NCBI GenBank assembly: GCA_900319225.1
Contig: ONNV01000012.1
Location: 1 to 61,028 of the forward strand
Direction: 5' to 3'
Source: an uncultured Prevotellaceae bacterium
GTDB taxonomy: Bacteria > Bacteroidota > Bacteroidia > Bacteroidales > Bacteroidaceae
DNA: 61,028 nucleotides
Shown here: positions 24,420-34,122 of the stretch, in pieces
Layout: each line of letters starts with the position of its first letter
Numbering within the stretch: the first letter of the stretch is position 1
Notes under the pieces: generated by a model
Seen by the model: the letters and a program-made list of their open reading frames with translations, nothing else
Told to the model about the DNA's origin: nothing
The model's database searches: none
Program-made: the position numbers and the translations under genes

Positions 24420-26045
24420 TCAATATGCTTCCTGATGGAAATAGTCAAAGTCTGCATATCCGCCGGCCTGCTCTGTGCAGAAACTGTAAAGACCGGTACG
24501 GTATCCTGTAAAGTAATCCAGGCTGAATGACATCTGCAGGGTTGCATCAACATCATTCCAGTTCTTTCCGTCCAGGGAGTAGCTCATGAATGCCTGGTCT
24601 GCACGCTCACCCTCTTCAACAGGAGTGAACACGTAACGGATCTTGAGCCATACCTTATCCTGTGTAAGAGGTATACGCAGAGCCTCTGTATCAGGACTGG
24701 GAGCATTGTCTGCCTGCTGAGGTCCACGACGACGTCCCATATTACGGTGTGTCATGGCAACAAGGCTCTTGGAACCGTCGGCAGCAACCTCTACGCCAAT
24801 GGTGCAGTAATTGCTTTGGAAAGCCACAATTCCTGCCCTGTCGCCGGCTTTCATGCCGCTGGCGTCCAAACATACCTCACTCCAGCAACGAGGGCCTACA
24901 GTGCGCTGTGTGAGCGTATTGCGGGCATCCATTACATTGGTTGCCATCTGGCCTGTCTTAAGGCGCAACCAACCCTTACGGTCGGTAACTGACCAGGCGC
25001 TGTTGTCAGGCTTATGGCTCCACTGCCAAACCAGGTCCAGTTCATTCTTCTTGTAGCTGAACTCATCATTTGCCCAGGTACGGTTCTTGCCGCTCTCAGG
25101 CAGATTGACGGTAAACTGCTTCACAGGCTTGGTGTCATCACCCAAGATAGGCCATCCGTCCTCCCATTTTACAGGTTGCAGGGTAGGAATACGTCCTACA
25201 CCACCGTGATCCTGGAACATGATAGAGTACCAGTCACCGTTCTGGGTCTCAATGATTGCACCCTGGGCAACACCGTCGCCACGGCCGTCAAATGCACCGC
25301 TCAGTATGACCTTACGCTCATAGGGGCCAAACAGCTCCTTGGAGCGCCATGCAGTCTCTGTACGTACACCGCCGCTTGGCCAGTCAATCTCCAGGATGTA
25401 GTAGTAATCACCTATATGGTATATATGGGCACCCTCGGCACGCAGGTTGAATCCCTGACGCGGAGAGTCAATAAGTATCTTCTCCTCGGCACCTGCCTTA
25501 ATGGCCGATCCGTCCGGCTCAAGCTCAATTATACGCAGCTCACCGTTACCCCAAACCACATAGAGATGACCATCCTCAAAGAGCATGGATGCATCATGGA
25601 ACGGACGGTTAATGACTGAACGCTCCCAGTTACTCTTGGTAATATCCTTAGTCTTGTATATATATGTCTTGTTCTGGTCATTGGCTATGAAAAGTGCATA
25701 GAATGTACCGTTCTCATAACGCAGGGATGTAGCCCACTGGCCCTTGCCATAGGCATTGCGGCCGTTACGCAGGTTGTAGACATCATCATCCTCAAGAAAG
25801 TCATATACGTAGCTGATTATCTCCCAATGAACCAAATCCTTGGAGTGCATGATAGGTGCACCCGGGCAGAAATACATGGTAGTGCTTACCATATAGTAGT
25901 CACTGCCTACACGAATCCAGTCATTATCAGGGATATCAGTATAGGTAAGGGGATTGACACATTCAGTTGTCTTGTTCTTGGCAGAACAACCTGACCATGC
26001 CAGAAGCATGGTCAAGGTTATTGTAAGTATAGTCTTTGTTTTCAT
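24420..26045 (-). CDS. GH43 (subfamily 12-like) arabinofuranosidase/xylosidase, lipoprotein
   Basis: 541 residues from ATG 26045, chosen because MKTKTILTITL starts a normal lipoprotein leader (Cys20); ATG 26054 is also in frame. A five-bladed propeller has the catalytic triad at Asp40 (IPDNDWIRVG, where most relatives read PDPD), Asp151 (PFHDASMLFEDG) and Glu204 (LRAEGAHIYHIG). A C-terminal beta-sandwich of GH43-associated type follows from about residue 325. It would release arabinofuranose or xylose from decorated xylan. It ends the locus, 14 bases after the second GH43. Confidence 0.9.
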   Translation of the reverse strand: MKTKTILTITLTMLLAWSGCSAKNKTTECVNPLTYTDIPDNDWIRVGSDYYMVSTTMYFCPGAPIMHSKDLVHWEIISYVYDFLEDDDVYNLRNGRNAYGKGQWATSLRYENGTFYALFIANDQNKTYIYKTKDITKSNWERSVINRPFHDASMLFEDGHLYVVWGNGELRIIELEPDGSAIKAGAEEKILIDSPRQGFNLRAEGAHIYHIGDYYYILEIDWPSGGVRTETAWRSKELFGPYERKVILSGAFDGRGDGVAQGAIIETQNGDWYSIMFQDHGGVGRIPTLQPVKWEDGWPILGDDTKPVKQFTVNLPESGKNRTWANDEFSYKKNELDLVWQWSHKPDNSAWSVTDRKGWLRLKTGQMATNVMDARNTLTQRTVGPRCWSEVCLDASGMKAGDRAGIVAFQSNYCTIGVEVAADGSKSLVAMTHRNMGRRRGPQQADNAPSPDTEALRIPLTQDKVWLKIRYVFTPVEEGERADQAFMSYSLDGKNWNDVDATLQMSFSLDYFTGYRTGLYSFCTEQAGGYADFDYFHQEAY

Positions 26046-26068
26046 GTCACACATAATAGTTCAGGTTA

Positions 26069-27424
26069 TCAATTAAAGGTAAGCCAGTCAACCTGGATGT
26101 TACCGTCGGTAATCATTCTTACCTTAAGATTATGAATGCCCTTGGCAGCACCCTTTACAGGAGCGTCAACGGTAACCATCTGGCGGTCAGCGGGAACATC
26201 TACAGTAGCAATTACATTGTTGCCCTGCAGGATCTCAAGCTTACCGGCCGACGGAGCTACAACCTTTACGGTAACCTTCTTGGGAGCCTTCTTAAACTCA
26301 ACTGTGTTATACTGAGCCCATGCATTCTTCTCATAGAATACGGTCTTCCAGCCTGCAAAATAGTTGCTGGGCTCCAGATAAGCAATAGAGTCACCGCTCT
26401 GGCTGAGAGCAGTGTAACGGTCCAGCTGGATCTGAGTATTTGACTGGGTTACACCGATACCGCGCAGAGTAGGCTTAACCATCTTGATTTCACCCTTCTC
26501 ATCATCAAAGAATATGCTGTCAGCGCAAACTGAACGGTTCTTGTCAAACTCAGGTGAGTAGTCATTGTGATGGTAGAACAGATAGGTCTGGCCCTTGAAC
26601 TCTATGATTGAGTGATGGTTGGTCCAGCACTTGTTGGCATGCTCCTCAAAGAATACGCCCTTGAACTCATAAGGACCAAAGATATTGTCAGCTACGCAGT
26701 AAGCCAGAACCTCCTCTACGTCACGTGCCCAGGGGAAAGTCATGTAATACTTGCCACCATGCTTGTAAAGGTACGGACCCTCAACAAGACCCTTGGTGGG
26801 AACGCCCTCTACGCGGTGACGGTCAGCAGGATCAGTTGAGACTGACTTCCAGTCATCAGCAAGTTTTGTAATGGTGATACCGGGCATAACCAGATAAGCC
26901 TGACCGTCATCATCAACAAAGATACAGGGGTCAATACCACCTACGCCCTCAATAGGAGTAGCCTCAGGGGTGTAAGGACCCTCAGGATAGTCTGATGTGC
27001 AGATACCTACACGGTTACCGCCCATACCACGACGTCCGTTTGCGCTGGGCTGGGGTTTGGCACCTGCGGGGAAGAAGAAATAATACTTACCGTTATTGGG
27101 GTTCTGCTTACAGTCAGGAGCCCACATTGAGTAACCTTTCTCATTCACCCAGGGAGCGCTCCACTGGCTTACAATCATACCATGATCTGTCCAATCAGTA
27201 AGGTTGCTTGATGAGAATACATGATAGTCTGCCATGCAGAACCAGTCCTTACGGCTATACTCTGCAGGAGCCTTGATATCATGTGAAGGGAATACGTAAA
27301 CACGGTCACCTACAACCAGAGCTGACGGATCGGCCGAGAACTGGTCACGGATGATAGGATTCTGTGCCTCAACGGCAATGCCGGCAAGCATCAAAGCTGC
27401 CAGAAAGGTGAATTTTGCTTTCAT
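26069..27424 (-). CDS. GH43 glycosidase with C-terminal CBM6-like domain
   Basis: 451 residues with signal peptide 1-20 (VEAQ). Catalytic residues by motif are Asp32 (FSADPSALVVGD), Asp165 (VGGIDPCIFVDDDG) and Glu215 (KGLVEGPYLYKHGGKYY). From about residue 350 a beta-sandwich resembling CBM6 follows, with GIHNLKVRMITDGNIQVDWLTFN at the end. It probably removes arabinose or xylose units in the periplasm. A candidate promoter with a TTTTGGACAAA site precedes it, so the two GH43 genes may be transcribed apart from the Sus genes. Confidence 0.9.
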   Translation of the reverse strand: MKAKFTFLAALMLAGIAVEAQNPIIRDQFSADPSALVVGDRVYVFPSHDIKAPAEYSRKDWFCMADYHVFSSSNLTDWTDHGMIVSQWSAPWVNEKGYSMWAPDCKQNPNNGKYYFFFPAGAKPQPSANGRRGMGGNRVGICTSDYPEGPYTPEATPIEGVGGIDPCIFVDDDGQAYLVMPGITITKLADDWKSVSTDPADRHRVEGVPTKGLVEGPYLYKHGGKYYMTFPWARDVEEVLAYCVADNIFGPYEFKGVFFEEHANKCWTNHHSIIEFKGQTYLFYHHNDYSPEFDKNRSVCADSIFFDDEKGEIKMVKPTLRGIGVTQSNTQIQLDRYTALSQSGDSIAYLEPSNYFAGWKTVFYEKNAWAQYNTVEFKKAPKKVTVKVVAPSAGKLEILQGNNVIATVDVPADRQMVTVDAPVKGAAKGIHNLKVRMITDGNIQVDWLTFN

Positions 27425-27472
27425 CTGTTGATTATAATGAGGTTAATAATATACATATTTGGTTTTAGCTCA

Positions 27473-27496
27473 TAAAGATACCCACTTTTGGACAAA
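27473..27496 (-). promoter_or_regulatory. Candidate promoter and TTTGTCCAAAA site for the two GH43 genes
   Basis: On the minus strand TATCTTTA (27473-27480) is one base from TAnnTTTG. TTTGTCCAAAA (27486-27496) lies directly upstream of it. The same near-palindrome occurs at 48496-48505 before the first gene of the locus. Confidence 0.35.
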
Positions 27497-27532
27497 CGGC
27501 ATAACAGAGGTTGCAAAAAAGTAATAAAAAGA

Positions 27533-27567
27533 GAATGGGCGGGGAGCCTAGCGCCCTCCGCCCATTC
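27533..27567 (-). terminator. Rho-independent terminator after the 1439-residue protein gene
   Basis: GAATGGGCGG pairs with CCGCCCATTC (27533-27567). Minus-strand transcripts continue into CTCTTTTTATTACTTTTTT, a good terminator tail. Confidence 0.85.
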
Positions 27568-27592
27568 ATTATAGGTCAATTGTTACCAGATA

Positions 27593-30500
27593 TTACTCAA
27601 CGAATACTGTCTTGGTAATAATCTCATCACCGATTGTGATCTTCTGGATGTAAGCCTGACCCTTCTCAAGTACAGTTACCTGGATACCACCAAGTGTGAA
27701 GTACTCGATCTTAGCATCTACAGCCTCAACATCACCAACTACGGTAATCAGAGCATTCATCTCATCAATAGCCTTCTGAGCAGCAAGAGCGTAGTTGAAT
27801 GTTGCATCCGTAGCAAGGAACTTCAGAGCGAAGTTATCAGCAGATGAAGAACCGTCTTTTGACTGCAGTTCAAGGAAGATATCCATCTTACCATCATTAA
27901 CCTTAATGCTGTCAAGAGTTGCAGACTTAGCGCCATCGGCTTCAAACTTAGCTACATATTCATCAGCAGTTGTTGTAGCCTTGAAGGTTGTAGCAGCATC
28001 AGTTGCAGCATCAAGACTACCGAACGGAACTGACAGATTGTATACACCTACGGGCAGATCATCGAGACTTGTGCTCAACTGAGCCTGTGAGTTCCAGTCA
28101 AGTGTAAGAGCACCATCGAATACGGGAATACCCTTGCTGAGGTTGCTGTAATCTTTATTATCAGGAGTTACCATGCTGTGACCACGACCTGTGATGAATG
28201 ACTTAACAGTCCAACCCGGGAATACGTTGTCATAGTCAGTACCATAGAGAAGTACCCAGATCTTCTTGCCAAGAGCATCCTGACCCCACTGGTGACCAAT
28301 CTTCATGATCTGTGAACCAGGATTGTTCTCACCCTTACACTCAGCATCATTCCTTGAGTTAGGCAGCTCCTTAGAAGAGTTGTCAACAACAGGACCTGTA
28401 ATAGTGGCATAGAGGTGATAGTTCTTGATGAACGGAGTAAGATCTACAACACCGATTGAATCGCCGTTAGCAATCTTAGAATAGAGAGCAGCCTTGATAG
28501 CAGCCTTCATTACGTTAGCAAGACCATCATCATCAGAATCAATGTTATCAATGCGACCCTGAATCTCAGCGGTAGCGTCACCGTAGCTAGCACCTACAGA
28601 CTTAGCAAGCTTGTCAAGAGCCTTGATACGGATAGATACTACATCTGCAGCCAGAAGCTTAACATCAAGTGCCAGCTTAATCTCATTAAGAGAAGCCATC
28701 TGACCCTTAAGCTCGTCATCGGTAGCAGCTACAGCGTCAAATTGCTTGGCAGCCTTGATAGCCTCGTCAAGATTAGCTGACTCGGCAGCAAACTTGCTAG
28801 CCTTAGGATCAGCCAGTGACTTCTCGGCGTCAGTAATAGCAGTTGTGAACTGGTCATTGATAGCCTGACGATCATCAACAGCCTTAATGCCGTCATTCAT
28901 TGTCTTAGTATCGGCAGCGATTACGCCAGGAGCCTTCTCTGCATATGCATAGTCAGACATAGCTGTCTTTGTCTCCTTCAGAGCGGTTACTACTGCAAGA
29001 CCCTCAAATGCCTTGAGTGAGTCAGCGTAAACTGCCAGTTTCTTCTCAACATCAGCGAATGCCTTGTCGAATGCATCAACAGTATCCATGTGGAGCTTGA
29101 GAGCGCTTACAGCAGCATCAACCTCCTTACCCTCAGTCTCATAAACGCTGGGCAGGTTAACCATAGTAGCCTTCTGGGCAGCGATGAATCCATCAGCAGT
29201 AGCCTTAACGTCAGTCAGCTTTGTGTAATCAGCACCGCGATACTTGGCAGCATCAGCAGAAGCAAGCATCTTGGCAGCAGAAGCAATAGCTGTATTGATT
29301 TTGTTAACAGGACCATCTGAGAGAGCACCAACATTGGTGATATGGATGTCACTGTACAGAGTACCGTTCCAGTTAGCAGCCTTTGGCATCTCAAACTCTA
29401 TGATATAAGTACCATCAGCAGGAATGTTGATGACATAGTTCATAGCGTCAGCGGTAGAGATTACATAGTTGGTTTTCTTACCGTCACCGTTGGGAATGTG
29501 GTTGGTCGGAGTGAATGTGCCTACGAGAGTCTTATCGTCGGTAGCAACTTCACTCGGCTTCTTATCCTCTGTAGGAGCAGGATAGAAGTAGAGGTTTGTA
29601 GCTGACTTACCATCCCAACCTAAAGCATAGAATGAGAGGTTGTATGTACCCTTATTGAGATTGATATGGTACTCTTCATCACCTACACCGATAAAGAGGT
29701 GAGCGTCAACACTGGTACCACGGGGGCAGAGATAGTATGCGCAATCCATCTGACCGGCATCGCTGTATCTGTATAGACGGCTACCTTTACCCTTGGCACC
29801 GGTACCCAGAGTATAACTGGTACTAGTACCATCGATAATTGCGGTACCCAGGCAAACAGCCTCAGTTGCGTTAGCGGGTACATTCCAGTTTGTCTCAAAG
29901 TAGGTAATAATCTCAGGATTAACTGAGAAATCACCAAAGTGATAGTTAAACTTAACGGGATCACCGTAATCCTCTGAGTTGTTCAGATCAGGATTCTTGA
30001 GGTGTGTAACCTGCTCGAATGAGAGAACATAGTCACCTGCCAGATCATCTGTGTACTCAGCAGGACGCTCAATAGTAGTCAAACCATTAATCTCACCAGC
30101 AGGATAATCCTTGATGTTCCAGTACTCCTCCTTGCCGTTACCGCGCAGGATAACCTTGGTCTTAGCTGAGAGCTTACCGATGTTATCAAATGAAAGGTTC
30201 TTAGAGAACTTGAATGTAAAGGTTCTTGTTTTAGGATCAAGACCGAAAGTTCCATCCTCATAAGGCTCCTTCTGGAGTACAGGGCAAAGCTCTGCAAGAG
30301 ACTTAACGGGCTGCTTGGTAACAGGGCTGATACCGATTGTAGGGTTAAGAGTTGCAATCTCATTGTGGAAGTCAAATACGGGCTTACCTGACTTAACCCA
30401 AACTGTATCCATACCGTTAGGATACTGGTCGCCTGTATACTTAAGCTTCAGGTCATCAGATGCAACTGAGTTGAAGAATGATACAAGAACTGAGTCAGCA

Positions 30501-31912
30501 CCGTCAAAGCTACGAGCATCGCCAGTATCCTCATAGGGCTCAGTCCACATATACATGTAACCGTCACCCTGGTACTCAGCTGAGAGGATAGGAACCTGCT
30601 CCCATTCTTTGGTACCATCTACATCCCAAAGAGCCCATACATCGAAGTAGTTACCGGGCAGCTGTACGGCAGCAATCTTGTTTAGATCCTTGGCAGCCTG
30701 TGCAAGGTCACCCAGGTTGGTCTTATAACCAAAGTCAACGCGGAGCATCTCACCGGAGTACTCAACACCGGCAATCCATGACTTGGTAAGTGAAAGATTA
30801 TCTACATCAAACTGTGTTGAGTCTGAACGGAAAGCCAGACGAACAAAGAACTTATCAGGCTGCTGAACGAACTTGAGGACTGCTGAATCACCCTCAGCAG
30901 CAACTTTACCGTCTGCGTCAACCTTAACATTCCAATCCCAGTCATTGTTCCAATAGTAGCTGAGCAGATAAGCCGAAGCTCTACCTACAGAGTCATTGTT
31001 GTAATATGACATAAGGGTAATCTTGTTCCACTTGCCAACCTCAAGGTTTGTGTAGTCAGTCTTATCGGCAAATGACTTGTAAGATACGTTACCGTCACTA
31101 CCCTTTACACCGTAGCTGTCAACCAGGAAAGGCTTCTCTGAGTGGAAGTAACCACGCATCAGGTCAAGTCCGATTCTGGCCTTTACACCCTTCTGGAGCT
31201 TGGTCTGCATGGTAGGCTTAACGAATACGGTTACACGGTAAGATGAGTTGTTCTCAATAGGAAGATTACGTACAAACAGGTTACGACGGTACTCGGGTAC
31301 GTAGTGATCCTGATCAGTAGCAGTTTCATCATGAGTAGTGCTCCAACCTGACTGCTTACCACCACCACGGTTAGCAGTACCCTTACTGGTAGCACTGGTG
31401 TAACGGAAGTACTGACTGCCACCATCCTCACCGTAACGGTCCAGACCATACTCCTTATTACCACCCTCACCATGCTGGGTTGCATCAGTGTGATCCATAA
31501 TGGCATGAGAATCCCACTGCAGAGTAGAATCATCAGGCCATGCGGCATCAGTTCTCATGACACCGTCATACATATCAATAAGAGTATCACGAACGCCGGC
31601 AATCTCCCATTCTGCATCACCGTTATAAATGTTGGTACCGCCGGAAGGGTTGTCGGATTTAGTTCTCTTATAGTAGGTTACCTGCTCGATCTTGTCAACA
31701 GGTTCAGCCTGCCATGTGTACAGAGTTGTAGGACGCTTGGGATCCGGATTAAGGCGGATAGTCTGCCAATCCTTAGAACCCTCAAAGTCCTGAATGAAAA
31801 TCTGTTTTGCATCGTCTGAATAACGGGGAGGTGTTAACGGTTCATCCTCCTGTGCAAAAGCAGACACATTAAACAGGATCAAACCTGCAAGTAATAAGTC
31901 TCTTTTCTTCAT
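27593..31912 (-). CDS. Very large secreted multidomain protein of the locus, function unknown
   Basis: 1439 residues with signal peptide 1-20 (SAFAQ). The first ~870 residues are beta-rich, Trp- and Tyr-rich and Asp-rich (FIQDFEGSKDW, SLTKSWIAGVEYSGEML), like strings of carbohydrate-binding or Ig-like modules. About 880-1190 is a long alpha-helical stretch rich in Ala, Lys and Asp (AKMLASADAAKYRG, DAEKSLADPKASKF), resembling FIVAR-like rods. Another beta module follows, then a tail KIEYFTLGGIQVTVLEKG to ITKTVFVE that resembles the short C-terminal sorting-type domains of Prevotella-like bacteria. No catalytic motif is recognised. As last gene after FAS1/SusC/SusD it likely binds the polysaccharide outside the cell. 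Confidence 0.65.
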   Translation of the reverse strand: MKKRDLLLAGLILFNVSAFAQEDEPLTPPRYSDDAKQIFIQDFEGSKDWQTIRLNPDPKRPTTLYTWQAEPVDKIEQVTYYKRTKSDNPSGGTNIYNGDAEWEIAGVRDTLIDMYDGVMRTDAAWPDDSTLQWDSHAIMDHTDATQHGEGGNKEYGLDRYGEDGGSQYFRYTSATSKGTANRGGGKQSGWSTTHDETATDQDHYVPEYRRNLFVRNLPIENNSSYRVTVFVKPTMQTKLQKGVKARIGLDLMRGYFHSEKPFLVDSYGVKGSDGNVSYKSFADKTDYTNLEVGKWNKITLMSYYNNDSVGRASAYLLSYYWNNDWDWNVKVDADGKVAAEGDSAVLKFVQQPDKFFVRLAFRSDSTQFDVDNLSLTKSWIAGVEYSGEMLRVDFGYKTNLGDLAQAAKDLNKIAAVQLPGNYFDVWALWDVDGTKEWEQVPILSAEYQGDGYMYMWTEPYEDTGDARSFDGADSVLVSFFNSVASDDLKLKYTGDQYPNGMDTVWVKSGKPVFDFHNEIATLNPTIGISPVTKQPVKSLAELCPVLQKEPYEDGTFGLDPKTRTFTFKFSKNLSFDNIGKLSAKTKVILRGNGKEEYWNIKDYPAGEINGLTTIERPAEYTDDLAGDYVLSFEQVTHLKNPDLNNSEDYGDPVKFNYHFGDFSVNPEIITYFETNWNVPANATEAVCLGTAIIDGTSTSYTLGTGAKGKGSRLYRYSDAGQMDCAYYLCPRGTSVDAHLFIGVGDEEYHINLNKGTYNLSFYALGWDGKSATNLYFYPAPTEDKKPSEVATDDKTLVGTFTPTNHIPNGDGKKTNYVISTADAMNYVINIPADGTYIIEFEMPKAANWNGTLYSDIHITNVGALSDGPVNKINTAIASAAKMLASADAAKYRGADYTKLTDVKATADGFIAAQKATMVNLPSVYETEGKEVDAAVSALKLHMDTVDAFDKAFADVEKKLAVYADSLKAFEGLAVVTALKETKTAMSDYAYAEKAPGVIAADTKTMNDGIKAVDDRQAINDQFTTAITDAEKSLADPKASKFAAESANLDEAIKAAKQFDAVAATDDELKGQMASLNEIKLALDVKLLAADVVSIRIKALDKLAKSVGASYGDATAEIQGRIDNIDSDDDGLANVMKAAIKAALYSKIANGDSIGVVDLTPFIKNYHLYATITGPVVDNSSKELPNSRNDAECKGENNPGSQIMKIGHQWGQDALGKKIWVLLYGTDYDNVFPGWTVKSFITGRGHSMVTPDNKDYSNLSKGIPVFDGALTLDWNSQAQLSTSLDDLPVGVYNLSVPFGSLDAATDAATTFKATTTADEYVAKFEADGAKSATLDSIKVNDGKMDIFLELQSKDGSSSADNFALKFLATDATFNYALAAQKAIDEMNALITVVGDVEAVDAKIEYFTLGGIQVTVLEKGQAYIQKITIGDEIITKTVFVE

Positions 31913-32007
31913 AATGAATAAGTTTAGTGAATAATTAGGTAAAAAAATCTTTTCTCTTTAAGTTAAACAGTTAAATAATAACTCTCATATATAATATGTC
32001 TGCACCA

Positions 32008-32042
32008 ATGCCCTTTCCATCCTGTATGGGTGGAAAGAGCAT
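32008..32042 (-). other. Stem-loop between SusD and the large secreted protein gene
   Basis: ATGCCCTTTCCA (32008-32019) pairs with TGGAAAGAGCAT (32031-32042), 11 of 12 bases, without a T tract. It may adjust relative mRNA levels or stability across the 161-base gap; no promoter box is evident there. Confidence 0.55.
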
Positions 32043-32073
32043 ATGGAACAGTCAGTATTATAATCAATATCCA

Positions 32074-34107
32074 TCATTCTCCTATCAAAGGCAGGAACCA
32101 GTTCTTACTGTCCTTAAGACGATTGTAAAGGGCTCCGTCCTTAACTGAATAATCCTCATCCTCCATAGTAGCGGTACTACGTGACGCTACTCTCTTGGCC
32201 AGGAACTCTGTATCATAAAGACCTGAAGTTGCGCGGTGCATTGAGATACGCATAAGGTCACCGAATCTGTAACCCTCAAAGCATGTCTCCAGACCCATCT
32301 CATCAATCAGGTACTCCTCAACAGCCAGGATAGACTTTTCAACTCTCTGTAAAGAGTCAAGTCCGGTAGTGTCAATGCCCATCTTGATAAGCTTGTTGTC
32401 AATTGTGTAACGCTTATCAAAGGCAGCATCACCGCAACCTCTTGAGTGGATACCCATGGTGTTTCCGCCATCAATATGTGAGTTTACTCTAATGATAGAG
32501 GCGCCGTCAATTGTTCTGGAAACAGACTCAAAGTCCTCACCCATAGGACTAACCCTCTCAAGGTCATAACGAACCTGCTGGAAGCCTGCGTTATTCTGGC
32601 CACGACTGTATATCAGGAAGTTGGTGGTGTTTACCGTACCGGTTGTATCCTCCATCCAACTCAGATAGTCTATGCCGAATGACTTGGCTTGCTCAAGTTC
32701 ACTGGGACAAGTAAGATAAAGAGCTATTAATTCATCATCACAAAGGCCTGATTTAAGGATAGCAAATGCCATCTGGGGGCATCCAGCCCTATTCAATGCC
32801 TCTGCAAGCCTCAAATATACGACATCATTACGGTACAAACAAATTTTTTCAGGATTAATTTTAATTAACTTTTGTTCAACCAAACTAATATTTGAGGAGG
32901 TGTACTCATCGACAGTCCTGTTCTTCTTGGTGAGGATTGTCTGGAGACGGAGGTCACCGCGACGCAGAGTATCAAGCTGGTCATACTTGTTGGTCATATA
33001 CTGACAGGAGTCAATGATGGTACCGTTGGTCTTACGGTCCTGGAGGTTAATCCAGTGATAGCAGTAATCCTGACGTGAACTCAGACTTGTCAGTCCGTTA
33101 GAGCGGGTAAGCTGATACCAGTAATCATTATCTACGGATGAATTGAAGATATTGGGCAGGTCACTTACAGTGCCGCTGTACTCATCAATCTCCATAGGAA
33201 TGTAGCAGATAGGCTTGGCATTGTCACCAAAGGTTGATGAGTAAGTGTCACCGTTGGGATCCAGATAAATCCAGTCACCGCCGAACCATGTTACACGACC
33301 TGTACCGGTTGTAACCAACTTGTCCTCATTACCTGAAAGATAGTCATGATAGTACTTGGCGGCCTTGCCATACTGCTCTGACCAAAGAGCCAGGTCACCC
33401 ATGATTATGCGGACAGGAATAAAGAACTGTGATGATGTATGGGTGGCAGACTTGTCACCGGTACCGGTAGTCTCACCGCCCAGCTCACCGTAGCTGGGGG
33501 GCAGCTCATCAATGAAACGCTCCTCAAAATCGGTAAGAAGGGTATCTGCAATCTGCTTGATGTTAAGCTTGGGCAGTTTACTCTTGTCGGCATCACTACC
33601 GCTCAGGATAGGTTTGGTAGTGAAGTATACATCACCGTAAACCTGTGCAAGCTGCAGATAGGCCCAAGCTCTGAATGAGAGGACTGCAACATACTCACGC
33701 AGGAACACGTTCTTGCGGTTACGTGTATATGCGGTATCGGCATGAGCCAGGAAATAGTTACAGTTATTGATTACTGCGTAGTAATCAGTAGGATTGTTGT
33801 AACGGTTTGTCTTGGACAGGTTCTGGAAATCATACCTGTAGAGCTCTGCCAGATCCTTATTGGCATGGCTGGATGTAGCAACAAGATCACCTCTAACCTC
33901 ACCCAGTAAGACACTGCGATCAGCTATCTTTTGCATGGTCTTGATAATACCCAGAACTGAGTAAACAGTATCTGTAGCCTGATCCAAAGTGTTCTCATAA
34001 TCATACAAGACAATCTTTGAATCAACCTTGAACATATCCTCGCAGGAGGTAGCGGCCATAACAGTCAATGCCATCAGAACCGCCGATATAGTATTCTTAA
34101 GTTTCAT
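32074..34107 (-). CDS. susD: SusD/RagB-family outer-membrane lipoprotein (second pair)
   Basis: 677 residues, longer than usual for SusD. The lipobox is AATSC (Cys22). TPR-type helices characteristic of SusD are seen in DYYAVINNCNYFLAHADTAY and EYVAVLSFRAWAYLQLAQVYGD. The C-terminal part shows the usual SusD sequence YLRLAEALNRAG and YRFGDLMRISMHR. SusD proteins cap the SusC barrel and capture oligosaccharides. It starts 15 bases after its SusC partner ends. The substrate is inferred to be arabinoxylan from the GH43 neighbours. Confidence 0.92.
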   Translation of the reverse strand: MKLKNTISAVLMALTVMAATSCEDMFKVDSKIVLYDYENTLDQATDTVYSVLGIIKTMQKIADRSVLLGEVRGDLVATSSHANKDLAELYRYDFQNLSKTNRYNNPTDYYAVINNCNYFLAHADTAYTRNRKNVFLREYVAVLSFRAWAYLQLAQVYGDVYFTTKPILSGSDADKSKLPKLNIKQIADTLLTDFEERFIDELPPSYGELGGETTGTGDKSATHTSSQFFIPVRIIMGDLALWSEQYGKAAKYYHDYLSGNEDKLVTTGTGRVTWFGGDWIYLDPNGDTYSSTFGDNAKPICYIPMEIDEYSGTVSDLPNIFNSSVDNDYWYQLTRSNGLTSLSSRQDYCYHWINLQDRKTNGTIIDSCQYMTNKYDQLDTLRRGDLRLQTILTKKNRTVDEYTSSNISLVEQKLIKINPEKICLYRNDVVYLRLAEALNRAGCPQMAFAILKSGLCDDELIALYLTCPSELEQAKSFGIDYLSWMEDTTGTVNTTNFLIYSRGQNNAGFQQVRYDLERVSPMGEDFESVSRTIDGASIIRVNSHIDGGNTMGIHSRGCGDAAFDKRYTIDNKLIKMGIDTTGLDSLQRVEKSILAVEEYLIDEMGLETCFEGYRFGDLMRISMHRATSGLYDTEFLAKRVASRSTATMEDEDYSVKDGALYNRLKDSKNWFLPLIGE

Positions 34108-34122
34108 TTTTACTAAATTCTA

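Noticed and set aside
25014-25619. About 200-codon plus-strand frame opposite the GH43 gene
   Set aside because: Antisense shadow of a gene with intact catalytic motifs; the same holds for the frame at 47689-48318 opposite the intracellular GH43.
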